From the NCBI GenBank assembly GCA_028551475.1, contig CM052354.1, positions 22,281,258 through 22,345,257 of the forward strand: a stretch of DNA of 64,000 nucleotides. The letters run 5' to 3'. Shown piece after piece: positions 47,451 through 59,432 of this stretch; position 1 is the stretch's first letter, and every line of letters starts with the position of its first letter. The stretch is from Casuarina equisetifolia (lineage: Eukaryota > Streptophyta > Magnoliopsida > Fagales > Casuarinaceae). Position numbers and translations under genes: made by a program. The notes under the pieces were generated by a model that saw only the letters and a list, made by a program, of their open reading frames with translations, ran no database searches and had not been told where the DNA came from.

Positions 47451-50400
47451 GCAATTCAAATTTCAAAGATGATAAAAATATGAAACCAAGACCTAAGTAA
47501 CCTTTAAAATATGTAATCACCTTCAAGGCTACCTAAATGTGAGATTGTTTTGTATTATGCATAACTTGGCCAATAAGCATAATAGAAAAAATAATATCAG
47601 GCCTAGTGTGAGTAAGATATATTAGCTTGAAAACTAACTTCTAATAGATTAAAAGATCTTCAAGATGTGGATTATTGACCTTTTCTTTAGAACTAACATC
47701 ATATTCTACAATTATGAATTTCTTATTATGTTTCATAGGAATGAGTAATGATTTTGAATCAACTAATCCAACTTCAAATATTAACTCTCATGTATACTTG
47801 TACTAACTTTTTAAAGATTAAGCAATTTCAACTCTATAAAAGAATTTCTTACAATTAAAATGTCATCAGCATAAAAAAGTAAAGCAACAAAATAATTTTC
47901 CTTTGTTTTGGTAAAAAGTGAATATCACATCAAGATTATCTAAAACCATGTGCAATAAGAATGGCTATAAATTTAGCATTCCACTAGAAAAATGCTTACT
48001 TTAGTCTACATAAGTAAAGCAACAAAAGAGTTTTCTTTTGTTTTGGTGAGAAGAGAATAATCACACCAAGATTATCTAGAACCATGTGTGATGCAAAATA
48101 GCTGTGAATTTGGCATTTCACTAGCAGAATGCTTGCTTTAGTCTATACAAGAATTTTTCCAATCAAAATACTCAATCTTGCCCCTTAATTATGAAATCTA
48201 TGGAAAGTTTCATATACAATTCTTCAAAGAGATTGTCATGAAGAACAATTCATGCATAATCCAATTCATCATTATTACTAATGTTCATTACTAGAATAGA
48301 TTCATGAATAAGTAGATAAGGACATACTTAGCAATAGAAGAAAAGCTATCTTGGTAATCAACCCTTTCCCACTGTCTATATTCCTTAGCCATGAATCAAT
48401 CTTTGTATCTCTTAATAGAACCATTAATATAATATTTTACCTTTTGCATCCACTTACAACCAATAAGATGTTGACTAAGTAGTAAAATAACTACATCCTA
48501 AGTGTTACTGGCCTCAAGGGCCACATTCTCACTATCCATTGAATCAACCTAGTAAGGATCTATAAAGGCAACCTAAAAGGTTTAAGGTTCATGAATGGTA
48601 GAAATAGAAACAATAAAATGTTGGTAATGAAGGTGGCACTATTTAAGGCAAAGATAATGAGAAATGGGATAAATGAGGAGATAAGGTAGGACAAAGGTAA
48701 TCTGCACTTTAGATAGGTGGTTTGATTGCTCATCTAGAATGACATACAAAAAAATTTGGTTAAGATGGGGGTTTTAGATCAAGTAAGGCCATAGAAGGAA
48801 CATATGGAATGGACTCAATAACAAGTAAGGTTAAGGAAGGAATGGGTGTATAAACAATAAGGTTAGAAAGAGATGAGCTAACAAGTTAGCTGAACTAATA
48901 GGGGATGATGCAAAAAGGAAAATATCCCCAAGAAAAATGATGTCTTGATTCATAAAAAATTTTCTAATGTCAAGATCATAAAGTTAGTAACCTTTCTAAT
49001 ACAAAGGATAATCCATGAAAATACAAAGAATGACTTCAAAACTAAATTTATCACACATGCCAAGTGTAATGGCATAACATTAATAATCTAAAATGTATAA
49101 ATGGTCAATAAGTAGTGGTTTGCCAAAAAGTCACTTGTAACAAGTAAACCCGCCCAAGGAAGATGAAGGAAGATGATTGATAAGATAAATGGTGGTTAAA
49201 ATGCATTCACCCAATAAATAAAAAGGAATGTGGGCTTGGAATAAGAAAGTACATGCCACATCCAACAAGTGACAATGCTTGTTATGGAGTGTAAACACAA
49301 AAGTTCTCATGAAGAGTGTCTCTAGTAGAAAGGAGTGAAAGACATTTAAAGGAAAAAAAAAAAAAAAAAGAATGGTTTCGTTGTTTGATTAGATGTGTTT
49401 ACAAGGATTCTAAACTTAGTATGCATCATGGAAATAAAGGACTAAATTTTAGAAAGAAAAAAACTTGACTTTTGTATTGAAGGAAAAAAGTCCATGTGAT
49501 ACAAGAAAAATCATCCACACAGTTAGAAAATAGTGCACACCATCATGCATATGATACCTATAAGGCTCCTAAACATCTATGTAGACTAGGTCAAAAATAA
49601 TTGTAATACTTTTTTTACTAAAGGGAAAAGGGGCACACATTTGTTTTGTTAAGAGACACAGAGGACAAGAAAAAAAAAAGTTTAGGCAAGAAATTGATTT
49701 ATCATGTGTAAAATAAGATTTTAAAGAAAAATGAACAAGGCATTTATGCTAAATGGAATCATCATTATTATTAAAAGCTAAGTTACAAGCATGTGGCTAC
49801 TTAAGAGTACAATGATTATTTTTTACGGAAAACAAAAAACTAGAAAAAATAGAATGAAAATTTTTTTAGAATAAAGGGGCATAAAAAATAAAGTCATCCT
49901 TCAACCTTGTCGAGCCAATCAACACCCTAGTCATACACTTTTTAAAAACACAATGATTACCACAAGTTAGCTTAGGATATAAAAGATTATATCCAAAGCG
50001 AAAAGCAAATAAAACATGCTTAAGGATCAAGTTGGGATTTGACTTGTAGTGGGCATTATGTGTGACAAGACTCCATGTCTTGTCAAGTAATCTCACAAAT
50101 AATGATGATGTAAGTGCAAAGATGAGTTTAAAATGTTTAGGTCACAAATGATGTAACCATTTACCCTTAAATTTATAATCCATGTGGGAGAAAGGGATTT
50201 GGGTGAAAAATATGTATTTATAAAATTTACAGAGAAATCAATAGGGCCCATTAATTAAGAAGGCTCAAGGTTGTGATGCTGATTTGGAGTTAAGTTTAGC
50301 CCATTAGAGCCCCCATAAACACTCCTTGGAGTAGGAATGGTGGGCCTCATGAGACCCATACTAGGATAGGGAGGTGGCAAAGGCCTACCATAAAGTGGGA

Positions 50401-50995
50401 GTCTACCATAAGCACCAATTACATAAAAAGGATTAAAATACTAGGGCCTAAATCCAAGTAGATTGGAATGATTAGTTAGGTCAATTGCAGTGTTATAAGC
50501 AAATGACCAACTAGACCGCTTCTTGTTCATTCTTTTTTTCTTAGGCTTCCAATGTGGAGGATACTTAACTGGTAGAAAAGTAGATCTTTTTTTTGAAAAA
50601 AGAAAAAAAGAAAAGGATCGTACCCTAGACCTCTACTGTTAACTCTGAGCTAGGCTTAAACCATATTCAGGAATTTTACACGAGTTAGGGTGGATCAAGC
50701 AGGCCTCTTTAATGTGTCCTAGTTTCGTGTAGTGCGCGTAGTAAGACTGCTAGCCAATTTGGGCTTCTGTAGGAGTCTGTGGGCTTGACCCACTTGCTGG
50801 AAGGAGAGGCCGTGCGATAGGCCCAACCCAGGCGGGTAGCTGGATCTGTCTGCAGAATCCAACCAACCCAGCTACTGACACGGAATTGAAGGCAAGAGTA
50901 GCCTGTAGCATCGCTGGATAGGCCACCACCACATAGCTGAACCTCCTGTAGTTCACCTTGCAAAAGCAGCCATCACAAGTGCAACGGACAAGCGC
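47450..50995 (-). pseudogene. Strongly decayed copia element (gag to RT), minus strand
   Basis: Read on the minus strand: a gag zinc-knuckle-like Y-A-H-Y...GHIKEAC at about 50715-50760 (first Cys positions lost); a GAG-pre-integrase-like C-M-T-R..I-G-S-T-R-L-K-D-D stretch at about 49880-49940; integrase debris near 49000-49250; RT with Y-A-D-D in F-Y-A-D-D-I-L-I-V at about 47840-47875; and the following L-T-H-T-R-P-D-I motif at about 47600-47630. Frames are full of stops. LTRs were not identified. Similar debris occurs in SAT unit 2 (57800-58110), so the element was probably present before the SAT unit was duplicated. Confidence 0.7.
47880..48145 (-). repeat. Local tandem duplication of about 130 bp in the copia RT debris
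   Basis: The string agtaaagcaacaaaa...cctttgttttggt...aagattatctaaaaccatgtg and the bases following it occur at about 47877 and again at about 48014. The duplication arose inside the dead element. Confidence 0.7.
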
Positions 50996-51224
50996 TTGCT
51001 ACATTTCGATCAAATACTCAACTTTTGATTCCCAAAAGTACATCCTGATCATAGTAAAAGTAATGGAACAAACACCAACGAAGATAATGATAAAAGAATA
51101 TAGAAAGCATGACACCATACCATAACAAGAACAAAATACTGTCTATTTCAGCACACCATAGCCATAGCGGCTCGTAGTATTACAGACAAAAGTAGCCCCT
51201 TTATACATATGACGGAAGCTTCAA

Positions 51225-51535
51225 GGCAATTGTTTGCGTGCAGGAGAACTTCTATTCTCACTTCAAAACAAACAGAGAAGCCCGGTTCTAAGAACAATCA
51301 ACATGAAAAGTAGCATAAACGAAGATAACCAAGACAATCCACCATATCACATAGTCAGACCACTCATTTATTTGTGAAGCTTGTTTGCTTGCAGGAGAAC
51401 TTCTATTCTCCCTTTAAAACAAACAGAGAAGCCCGGTTCTAAGAAACTATCAACACGCAAAGTAGCATAAAGGAAGATAACTGAGACAGTCCCCTATATC
51501 ACATAGTCAGACCAATCATTTATGTGTGAAGTATG
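51225..51535 (-). repeat. Tandem duplication of the SAT2 3' end, period about 153 bp
   Basis: The SAT2 tail and 3' UTR occur twice. The string tgcaggagaacttctattct is at about 51237 and 51390. The extra copy still encodes N-E-W-S-D-Y-V-I on the minus strand (about 51350-51375), without the enzyme before it. Confidence 0.85.
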
Positions 51536-52696
51536 GTCCATGGTAAAACTAAGAATCTCATCAAGCTTAACTGGGTTGTCCTTTCCTCCAACCAACCTAG
51601 CTGGGTTCCCGACCGCCGCTGTCCTGGGCGGAACATCCTTATGCACAACCGAACCAGCCCCAATCTTAGCCCCATCCCCGGTCCTAATGTTCCCCAAAAT
51701 ACAGGTCCCTGCCCCAATCAACACTCCATTACCCATCTTTGGGTGCCTGTCCCCACACTCCTTCCCTGTCCCTTCCAGCTTCACACCATGTAAGATTGAG
51801 AAATTGTTCTCTATCACGGCCATCTCTCCCACAACGCCGGTGGCATGATCGAACAATATCCCACGTCCGATTTTGGCTTCCGGATGGATATCCACAGCGA
51901 AAACCTCAGACACCCTGTTCGGAAGCAATGAAGCCAAGACCTTCCGGCCTTGTGACAAAAACTTGTGCGCCATCCCATGTGCCTGGCACGCAAGAAAGCC
52001 TATAAAATTCAAGAAGTAGCTAATAAAAGCAGCGTTCCTCTTCTTCACTGCTCCTTGATCATCCGTTACGGCAGTCTCGATTTCCTGGTCCCCCACAAGT
52101 ACCCGTACGAAAACATCGAACAGGGTACCACTAGGAAGACTAGAATTGCTCAGCGTCATCGAAAGATGATTGGCCAACGCTTTCTCCAATGAACTATGCG
52201 ACAAGATCGAGTTGTAATGGTAATTTGACAAAATGGGTTCCTGCTTCGCTTTAATCTGAGCTTCGTCTTGCATTTTCAGCCACAAATCAACCTCGCAGTC
52301 TTCGTTTTTGCTTTCGTCAAGCTCATCTATGTTCTTACTCGTTTGTATGGTTTTCGCACGATCCGAGATAGCGGGTCGACAGAATTTCACGTAGTTGAGT
52401 TTGTTGTCGTCGATTTCAGACCAGTTTGGATCGCCAGAAAGAGGGATGGGTTCAGTTGTGGAGGTTCTTGAAGCTCGAAGACAAGCAACCATCGTGTACT
52501 TCGGGTAATTGGTAGGGGAGGAAATCGGTAGGGAAGTACGGGGAGGAAACTCGGATAAGATGACATATGGGACTGAAAGCAAACAGATTTCATTAAATAA
52601 CGACTGAGACAGGCGGCCGCCCCCAGAACCAAAACATTCAGGGGAAATTTTCTCGGGAAAATAATAAGAAAAGAAGGTGATATGGTTCATTCCCAT
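51494..52696 (-). CDS. SAT: Serine O-acetyltransferase-like, divergent copy (SAT2)
   Basis: Intronless, 400 aa, ATG at 52696; internal Met69 (52492) matches the core start. The first 68 residues are rich in Ser, Pro, Phe and basic residues and could target a plastid or mitochondrion. The core fold is complete, including L-F-D-H-A-T (283-284 Asp-His), G-D-R-H-P (315-319) and the C-terminal DWSDYVI. Unusual features: Asn221 replaces the conserved Asp of the R-D-x-A motif, which binds serine in bacterial CysE (Asp92); three residues are missing after Tyr227; one is missing in G-V-V-G-E-M; Glu309 replaces Gly in V-T-L-G-G-T-G; and Q-A-H-R-V-A-H-K-L-W has become Q-A-H-G-M-A-H-K-F-L. The deletions are in frame and no stop is present. 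Activity is doubtful; a regulatory or decaying role is possible. Confidence 0.8.
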   Translation of the reverse strand: MGMNHITFFSYYFPEKISPECFGSGGGRLSQSLFNEICLLSVPYVILSEFPPRTSLPISSPTNYPKYTMVACLRASRTSTTEPIPLSGDPNWSEIDDNKLNYVKFCRPAISDRAKTIQTSKNIDELDESKNEDCEVDLWLKMQDEAQIKAKQEPILSNYHYNSILSHSSLEKALANHLSMTLSNSSLPSGTLFDVFVRVLVGDQEIETAVTDDQGAVKKRNAAFISYFLNFIGFLACQAHGMAHKFLSQGRKVLASLLPNRVSEVFAVDIHPEAKIGRGILFDHATGVVGEMAVIENNFSILHGVKLEGTGKECGDRHPKMGNGVLIGAGTCILGNIRTGDGAKIGAGSVVHKDVPPRTAAVGNPARLVGGKDNPVKLDEILSFTMDHTSHINDWSDYVI

Positions 52697-52823
52697 ATTC
52701 TGTTGTCTGCCCTCTTGGTTCCGTGGGCACGGGATTGAAGAGCTTCCTTATTCTTCACCATTTCCAAAGCGCGGTGTGGACCCTCCCAAGTTGTATATCT
52801 TCCTCTTTTGCGTCATCATGTGC

Positions 52824-52828
52824 AATCC
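52824..52828. repeat. Left target-site duplication of the solo LTR (AATCC)
   Basis: AATCC directly precedes the LTR and recurs at 53216-53220. The empty site in SAT unit 1 (about 44565-44575) has one copy. Confidence 0.9.
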
Positions 52829-53215
52829 TGAAAGAAAGCAGAAATCCGAGCATTGCCGGAAACCTAGGTTCGCCTGAAACAGAGGAAGAAGGAGACAGCG
52901 GAAATAAAATATTTGTGCGATTTTATTGATTTTCCCCAATAATAGCAAACTCTGATCCTTAATAATATAAACACTTAAGAATCACAAAAGGAAAAACAAT
53001 CTAATTACAAACAAATCACTACAAATTTCGAACAGATCTCTGTTAGGACTGATCTCCGGTGCCGGCGACGGCGGAATTTTCAGATTCAGAGGAGACGGGT
53101 CATTCGGCACGCGGGTCGCTCGCTGACTTTGCTGACTTGGCACCCGCAGTTATGCTGATGTGGATGCGCGTGGCTTCAAACGCCGCATAGCGCGTGAATT
53201 TCACGCGCTATAACA
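52829..53215 (-). mobile_element. Solo LTR with target duplication, upstream of SAT2
   Basis: 387 bp. The + strand begins TGAAAGAAAG and ends TATAACA; read on the minus strand it is TGTTATAG...TTTCA. It is flanked by AATCC on both sides, and SAT unit 1 has the uninterrupted site, which proves insertion after the unit duplicated and loss of the internal region by LTR-LTR recombination. Near its U3 end lies an 11 bp perfect inverted repeat with a 1 bp centre (53191-53213, tagcgcgtgaa / ttcacgcgcta). The 387 bp length and TGTTA start resemble copia-type LTRs. It lies within 200 bp of the SAT2 start, so it may alter that promoter. Confidence 0.88.
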
Positions 53216-53220
53216 AATCC

Positions 53221-54090
53221 AATTTTATTCTGCAAGTGGTTTCAAATTAATTATAGTATGTATAGTTTCGGAGGTAACATCAAATTATCTTTTTTAATTA
53301 AAAACTGTAAACATTTTATTGTGTTAGTATTTGAATTTTTTTTATATTATTTATATATTGATTTGATTTTTTTAGCAGTCAATTTTTTTTTATAAAAGAA
53401 TCTATTTTCAAACTTAAAATTGGTCGTTGAAATAAGATGTATGAAAATTTAAGAATTATATTATGCCAATGTATTGGTCACGTGGGACAACCACTATTAT
53501 TTAATACACTTCTCGTCCCAAGTGAAAAGAAATCAAGAGTATTTAGTTTATGAGTTTTATAAGTAATTAATAAGATAAAATCATAATAACTCAATCAACA
53601 AAGAACATTTGAACTTAAGTTCTTGATATTATTTTATTATAGGTCTAATTGTTTCTCTTAAAACTAATCTTAAGAAAATAAGATATATAAAAATATAAAA
53701 AGATATTAACCCCTAAAATATTTACAATGTGAAATAATTACTGTTTTTCACAAATTTTAAGAAAATGTCAAACCTTTCTCATATTTTTTTTAAATATCTA
53801 TTGATGTATAATTAAAAGTTAAAGAAATTCAACAATGACAATCAAAAGAAAAAAAGAATTTTGAGACTATTGAAAGTGTGTGAGAAGTTCCTATATAAAT
53901 AAATAATAAAAAAATATGTTAGAAAGCCTACTGACCTAATCAAAAGTTAACTCAAAAATTAAAAGAACACTTCCTTCATTTAAATTTTGTCATAACAAAT
54001 TGCAGACTTATTGTGGAGTTTTAGTCTTACACACAAAGTAGATGTGCGGACATCATTCTCTTTCTCGTGTGGTGGGGAATTTGTCTTTGT
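53221..54090. other. Upstream flank of SAT2, conserved with SAT1
   Basis: Aligns with 44575-45250. AT-rich, no gene seen. Confidence 0.55.
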
Positions 54091-55560
54091 ATTTTTATAT
54101 TATCTAGAGAAACATAAGAAAATCCAAAAAAAAAAAAAAAGGGTTCAAGATAAGGTTAAAAGATGCTACTCTTGACTGCTAAGATTTGATGTCTAATGGT
54201 GACAAGGACGACCTGATCAACTCATCTTCAAGATAGCTTAATACTATGGTCTTGGTGATGCAATGGAGCACCACAACAACCATAAAAACTTATCTAAAGG
54301 TTCCTCTATTGTTTTTCATATTCTTTGGGTGGTTGATTTTAGAGCAATCCAATCCTTTGATTATTAATTTTTTGAACCAAATATAAATTCATGATACCTA
54401 CATCATACCATTTAAAAACATTTACCTTAGATGTGTATATGCCACTCTTTCTTATATTGTTAGAGTTGTATATAGAATGAAAGTTTTACATGACAAGTGT
54501 GATCCCTTCTAGTAAAGTTTAGATTAAAAAAGTGTCCCTCTAATTATTGAACTAGCTTTTGTGTTAGGTCTTTAGATCTTTCAATATTATATTAAAATTT
54601 AAGTTAAATTTGTTCTATCCCATGTAACCTTCAATCCAATGTTGGTTAGCACGCAAGGGCATATGTGTAAGACAAAAGTCCCATACTAAAATATAATCTT
54701 TTATAATTAAGCTTAAATAAAGAAAATATCATTTTAACTTTTAAGCTAGTTTTTAGGTTAAACCTTTATACTTTCTAACTTTGTTTCAAAGTTTAGGTTA
54801 AAAAAGTTTAAGAAAAAGGTTATAATATTTTATTCTTGTCCCTTAAGATTTGCTGCCTAATGGTGACAAGAATTCCTTATCAACTTGTCTTAACGAAGCT
54901 TAATACTATGGTCTTGGTGATGCCAAGGATCACAACCACAACCACAGAAACCTATCTAAAGGTTCCTTTGTTGTTGTTCTTATCCCTTGGATGGTTGATT
55001 TTAAAGCCATCCTATCCTTTTATTAGTAACTGTTGCAACCAAATATAAAATCATGATACCCACATCATATCATTTAAAAACATTTACCTTGGATTTGTGC
55101 ACGTCATTCTCAGGTGGTGGGGGCTTCGTCCTTGTATTTTTCATCTTATCACAAGAAACATAAGAAATCCAGGGAAAAAAAAAAGGTTTAAGGCAAGGTT
55201 ATAAGATTTTACTCTTGTCCATTAAGATTTGTACAAGAATATCCTAATCAACTCGTCTTTAATGAAGCTTAATACTATGGTCTTGGCAATGCCATGAAGC
55301 ACGACCACAACCACAGAAACTTATCTAGAAGTTCCTCCAATGTTCTTCATATCCCTTGGGTGGTTGATTTTAGAGTCATCCAATATTTTTATTATTATAT
55401 GTTCTAATCAAATATAAAATCATGATACCCATATCATATCATTTAAAAACATTTTCCTTAGTTGTGTATAAGCCATTTTCTTTCTCATGTGGTGGGGGCT
55501 TTGTCTCTTTTTTTTTATTATCATTATCTTAAGAAACATAAGAAATCCAAAAAAAAAAAA
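54090..55560. repeat. Three copies of the 385 bp repeat (SAT unit 2)
   Basis: Copies of the aagcttaatactatggtc string lie at about 54234, 54895 and 55265. The second and third are about 380 bp apart. The first and second are about 660 bp apart because an LTR-like insert (about 54460-54800) separates them. Confidence 0.8.
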
Positions 55561-56150
55561 AAAGGTTCAAAACTGTCGTGAAGTCGGCTGATGCAACACA
55601 TTGTAGGCACCACACTTGGGCTCACTTTTTGGTTTCTTCCTTGTATGAGATATAGTACATTTATGTTTTCCCACACGCGTGGCTTTTGTCTAATTCCCTT
55701 TGTAATAGTGCATATAAAAACTGGCAGTAATCAGATCTTTTCTTGTGACAAAATACACAGAGCGTGGAGGCATTTCACACCTTTCTATGTTGTACTCCCT
55801 GTCTTCAATCCACAAGCGATCTCGAGCTTGTTCTCAAGTTACTACAAGAATGTTTCGCATCTTTCCTTACATGCTACCGGAGCGGACATGGATTGGATCT
55901 TTGAATCTCCACATCCTAAGATCATCATGTTGTTTGCTTCTTTCTTCTCTCACATTTCGACCAATTTTTGTTATTGCTGTTAGTTTTTGTCTTCTCTTGA
56001 TGCTGTTTGGAGTGGATTTGTTGGGTTGTTATTGAATTCCGTAGACTTGTGTTGTTGTTGTCTTTACATAAGGGAGAGATTTTTTCGCTAACTTTATCTT
56101 TAAGGCTAAGTGGACTTCATCTTCTGACTCTTTCGAGGCCGAGTCAGATA
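55560..56150. other. Leader-like sequence before copia gag debris
   Basis: Less AT-rich than its surroundings, with two overlapping short frames and no family recognised. It may be the LTR or leader of the element whose gag follows, but no PBS was found. Confidence 0.35.
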
Positions 56151-57250
56151 CGTAGCCTAAAACCATTGGAAATGTTGAGAAAACTTGGACTTCGGGACCC
56201 ACTGTGTATGTCCCTGGCTGACGTCCAAACCCAATCGCTAGCAACTTCGCTTCTAATCGACACCAATTATGACCTTTGGAGCTGCCAATTCATGAATGGT
56301 TTGAGAACTCGGAAGAAGATTGGATTCCTCAAAGGCTCTCTTCCTTGGCCATCTTCAAATGTTCCCCGTTCAGAACTCTGGGATGAATGTCCCTCAACCA
56401 TAATCTGCTGGCTTGAGAAAGTTGTCCATGAGAGTCTTGTGTCATTTTTTTTTTTCGAGGTCCAGTAACGTGATTAATATTTGGAAGGCACTTTGCATGA
56501 GATATGGGAAGCCCCGGGACACCAAATCTTATCATTTTCGGAAGCAAATTTTGGACCCCGATCAAATACAGATTACTACAATTGACCACTATGCTCAATT
56601 AGCCGATTAATGGGTGGAAATAGACTCATATGAACTTCCAATATGTTGCATCTGTGAAAGCTGTAGGTGTGACGGTAATCGAATAATAGCTAAAGAAAGG
56701 AAAAAGGGAGAGTAAAGAAGTATTTGCTGGATTTATCAGGGACTTTTCAAACACTACAAGTCAATCTTTTGGGCAATAAACATTGTCCAACCTTGAAATG
56801 GCTTTCTGTTCACCAAGTAGGATGAAGACCAAAGAAACAGGTGGATTTTTGGACTAAGCTCACCAATAGTATGGCCCTCACTGTTCAGAGCCTCCTTCAT
56901 CTTGTCTACCAACAAATTTTGGCTCAATCTACCAGCAACTCATCAGGAACTCTCGAAACCGAGTGCCTGGGTTGTGTTCCAGTAATAGCCAACGTCCAGT
57001 GTGCATTATTGTCACGAGGTTGGGCATCTTAGGGTAACTTGTGGGTTATCCAACCAGGTGGGCTCCGAAGGGGAGAAATGGCAACAAGCGCAAGCCAGTG
57101 ACCACAGCAAATCAAGTAAGTTTGGAGGCTCACGAGCAAACTTCATGCCCAAATTCCTGCACAAATCCCTTGTTTCCCAAATGGCACCCGTTATCAAGAT
57201 GGCCATTATTGGAGTGGATCCTTTGGGGTCAACAACAACAGTAACTTAAT
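56150..57250 (+). pseudogene. Decayed copia-type gag
   Basis: The + strand shows a copia gag in changing frames: N-Y-D-L-W-S and R-K-K-I-G-F-L-K-G (about 56265-56335), W-D-E-C-P-S-T-I-I-C-W-L (about 56380-56415), S-N-V-I-N-I-W-K-A-L (frame shifted, about 56460), H-Y-A-Q-L-A-D, and a zinc knuckle (about 57000-57042) in which the first Cys is replaced by Val (VHYCHEVGHLRVTC). The rest of the element is missing. This is a different element from the minus-strand copia debris in SAT unit 1. Confidence 0.65.
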
Positions 57251-59085
57251 AGGGACTCCAATCATGAGATCTAGGATTCAATATTTTAGGTAAGTGAGTT
57301 GGATGTGTATGTTATAATATTACAAAAAAAAAAAACTTAAAAAAAAACACACACACACACACGCACACACAATGCTAGCCCACTCATCCAACCACACAGG
57401 CCAAATCAATTTACACAACAGCTGATCTTTTTGAGGGCCTAGAACTCCTTGTTTTAGCCACTAGCAATACGGATTCTTTGCAAGCCTAATGAATCAATCC
57501 AATGCAGGCCCCATCCTACCACAGCTCAAATGGACCAACTTGAAAGGATGATGGCATTCTTTAATGGGTTGAATGTGATTGAATCTCTAGGAAACTTTGT
57601 GGATATTAATTTTGTATACTTACATTTATTGCATTTTCATGAATGGATCATAAGTTAGGGTTGTATAACCATGTTATACGCGTGTACATTATTTGTATAC
57701 TTATTTTTATTTTTGTGTTTCAGTAGGGCTATTTGTTCAAATGCCTAATGGTTATTGGACCTTGATTTCCCACATAGAACCTTGCATATTAACACCTACA
57801 TGGTAAGATTATATAAGTGATAACACTTCTAAATTGATGGATAGTCCATAAAAACACATAGAATGGCCCTAAGAGCAAATTTATCCCTAAGACTAAACGA
57901 GATAACATAACATCAACATCCAAAAGCTGAGATGATCAAGAAAGGGAAGATGGTCATAGAAAATCTCATAGGGTGTGCAATGCAACAAAGCTAAACTCAG
58001 TAGCCTATTAATTAGATATATTGTGGTTAAATGCATTCTCCCATAAACAAGACAAGAAACGAAGCAAACTCAAAAGAGAATAACTTAGTTCCATTATTTT
58101 ATCTAACTCATTGTATTGAACGGCCAAACTAAGTGGTGATCATGTTTACAAATAACCAAACAATGGGAAAGACCTGATCTTTATATAGAAGAAGAAACAT
58201 TCATGTCTATTTCGAAAGCCTGCAAGTGCTAACAATCCACCCAAGTTTGTGAGAAATAGATACAGGACATGGAAAGAGAACTTCAATGCCGACCCTGCTC
58301 TAATACCATAAAAATGCATGATTTGCCTCAAGAATTATCTCGGAGAGGTACTATACCATGTCAAATACCGCAAGACTTTCCAAATTCTGCATAATTTTGC
58401 CTATTCTACTTCCTTCCAAGAAGAAATTGTAGGAACCATGCATAATCTCAACTACGGAGGGGAAGAGCAAATGGCTTATCTTAGACACCCATATCTACTC
58501 AAAAAAGAAGTGAAGAAACCAAACCTCCCATTTAAGGTTCGTGAAAGCTAAAAGACTGCAGCGTTCCTCTCCAGGTCAGCAATATTGGACACATCTTCTA
58601 TTTATCGTGATCAAAATCTTATTCACATGCCCTTTGCTCAGACTAACCCATTCCCCAGACCTTCATCAATGATGCTGAAAGATTTACCTGGCACAAGTAA
58701 AGCTGGGCCACTTTCTCAGTAAGTAAGAAGGTACAACTTCCCTTATTCCTTCCCTTAGTCACCTACCAACAGATATTAGATGACAACTAAAAAGCATAAA
58801 AATAGAGATCCACCGCTTGGAAAGAGATAAGAATGTCTACAAGAAGCATATCTAGCAGAACAAACAAAGATCGTGGAGACAGTGATAGGGGCGACCATTC
58901 ACAACAAGCTACGCACTTTACCCAATTACAGACCTCAAAATCTAAGTACATAATAGAGCAGTCCATATCATTCCAGAATGGCACGCATATCATAGACCGA
59001 AGACTTAATAAGCCAAGAGCTTTTTCAACCCAGCTGCAAAAAGCCAACCACCTTCGAGAAATCATGGAACTCAGAAACCTAGGAT
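57250..59085. other. Mixed transposon debris upstream of SAT3's 3' flank
   Basis: A CA/AC microsatellite (about 57346-57372). Integrase-like copia debris on the minus strand (about 57800-58110) matches 49000-49250 in unit 1. A minus-strand PBS-like tggtattagagc (58297-58309) suggests that a copia element read leftward. The frames 58318-58551 and 58787-59138 match no family known to me. Confidence 0.45.
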
Positions 59086-59089
59086 CAAA

Positions 59090-59432
59090 TTTTCATAGAT
59101 CAAATACTCAGCCTTCGTTTCCCAAAATCACATCCTGATCATAGAAAAAGTAATGGAAAAACACCAACCAAGATAATGATAAAAGAATATAGAAAGCATG
59201 ACGCCGTATCATAACAAGGACAGAATACTGTCTATTGCAGCACATCATAGCCATAGAGGTTAGTAATATTACAGATAAAAGTAGCCCCTTTATACATATG
59301 ACGGAAGCTTCAGGGTATTTGTTTGCTTGCAGGAGAACTTATATTCTCACTTTCAAAACAAACAGAGAAGCCCGTTCTAAGAAACTAGCAACATGCAAAA
59401 GTAGCATAACCGAGGATAACTGAGACAGTCCC
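59090..59432 (-). other. 3' flank of SAT3
   Basis: Aligns with 42785-43217 and 51000-51230. It holds the presumed 3' UTR. No other feature was seen. Confidence 0.6.

Larger units (their letters stand above)
42785..50990. repeat. SAT tandem unit 1
   Basis: First of three direct repeats of about 8 kb. Shared parts: a 3' flank (42785-43217), the SAT gene, an upstream flank (about 44520-45250) and the 385 bp repeat field. Counterparts start at about 51000 and 59085. SAT stop-to-stop spacing is 8276 and 7939 bp. Confidence 0.8.
50995..59085. repeat. SAT tandem unit 2
   Basis: Second direct repeat of the SAT array. It contains SAT2, a solo LTR in the upstream flank, three copies of the 385 bp repeat, and copia debris of a different kind. 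Confidence 0.75.
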
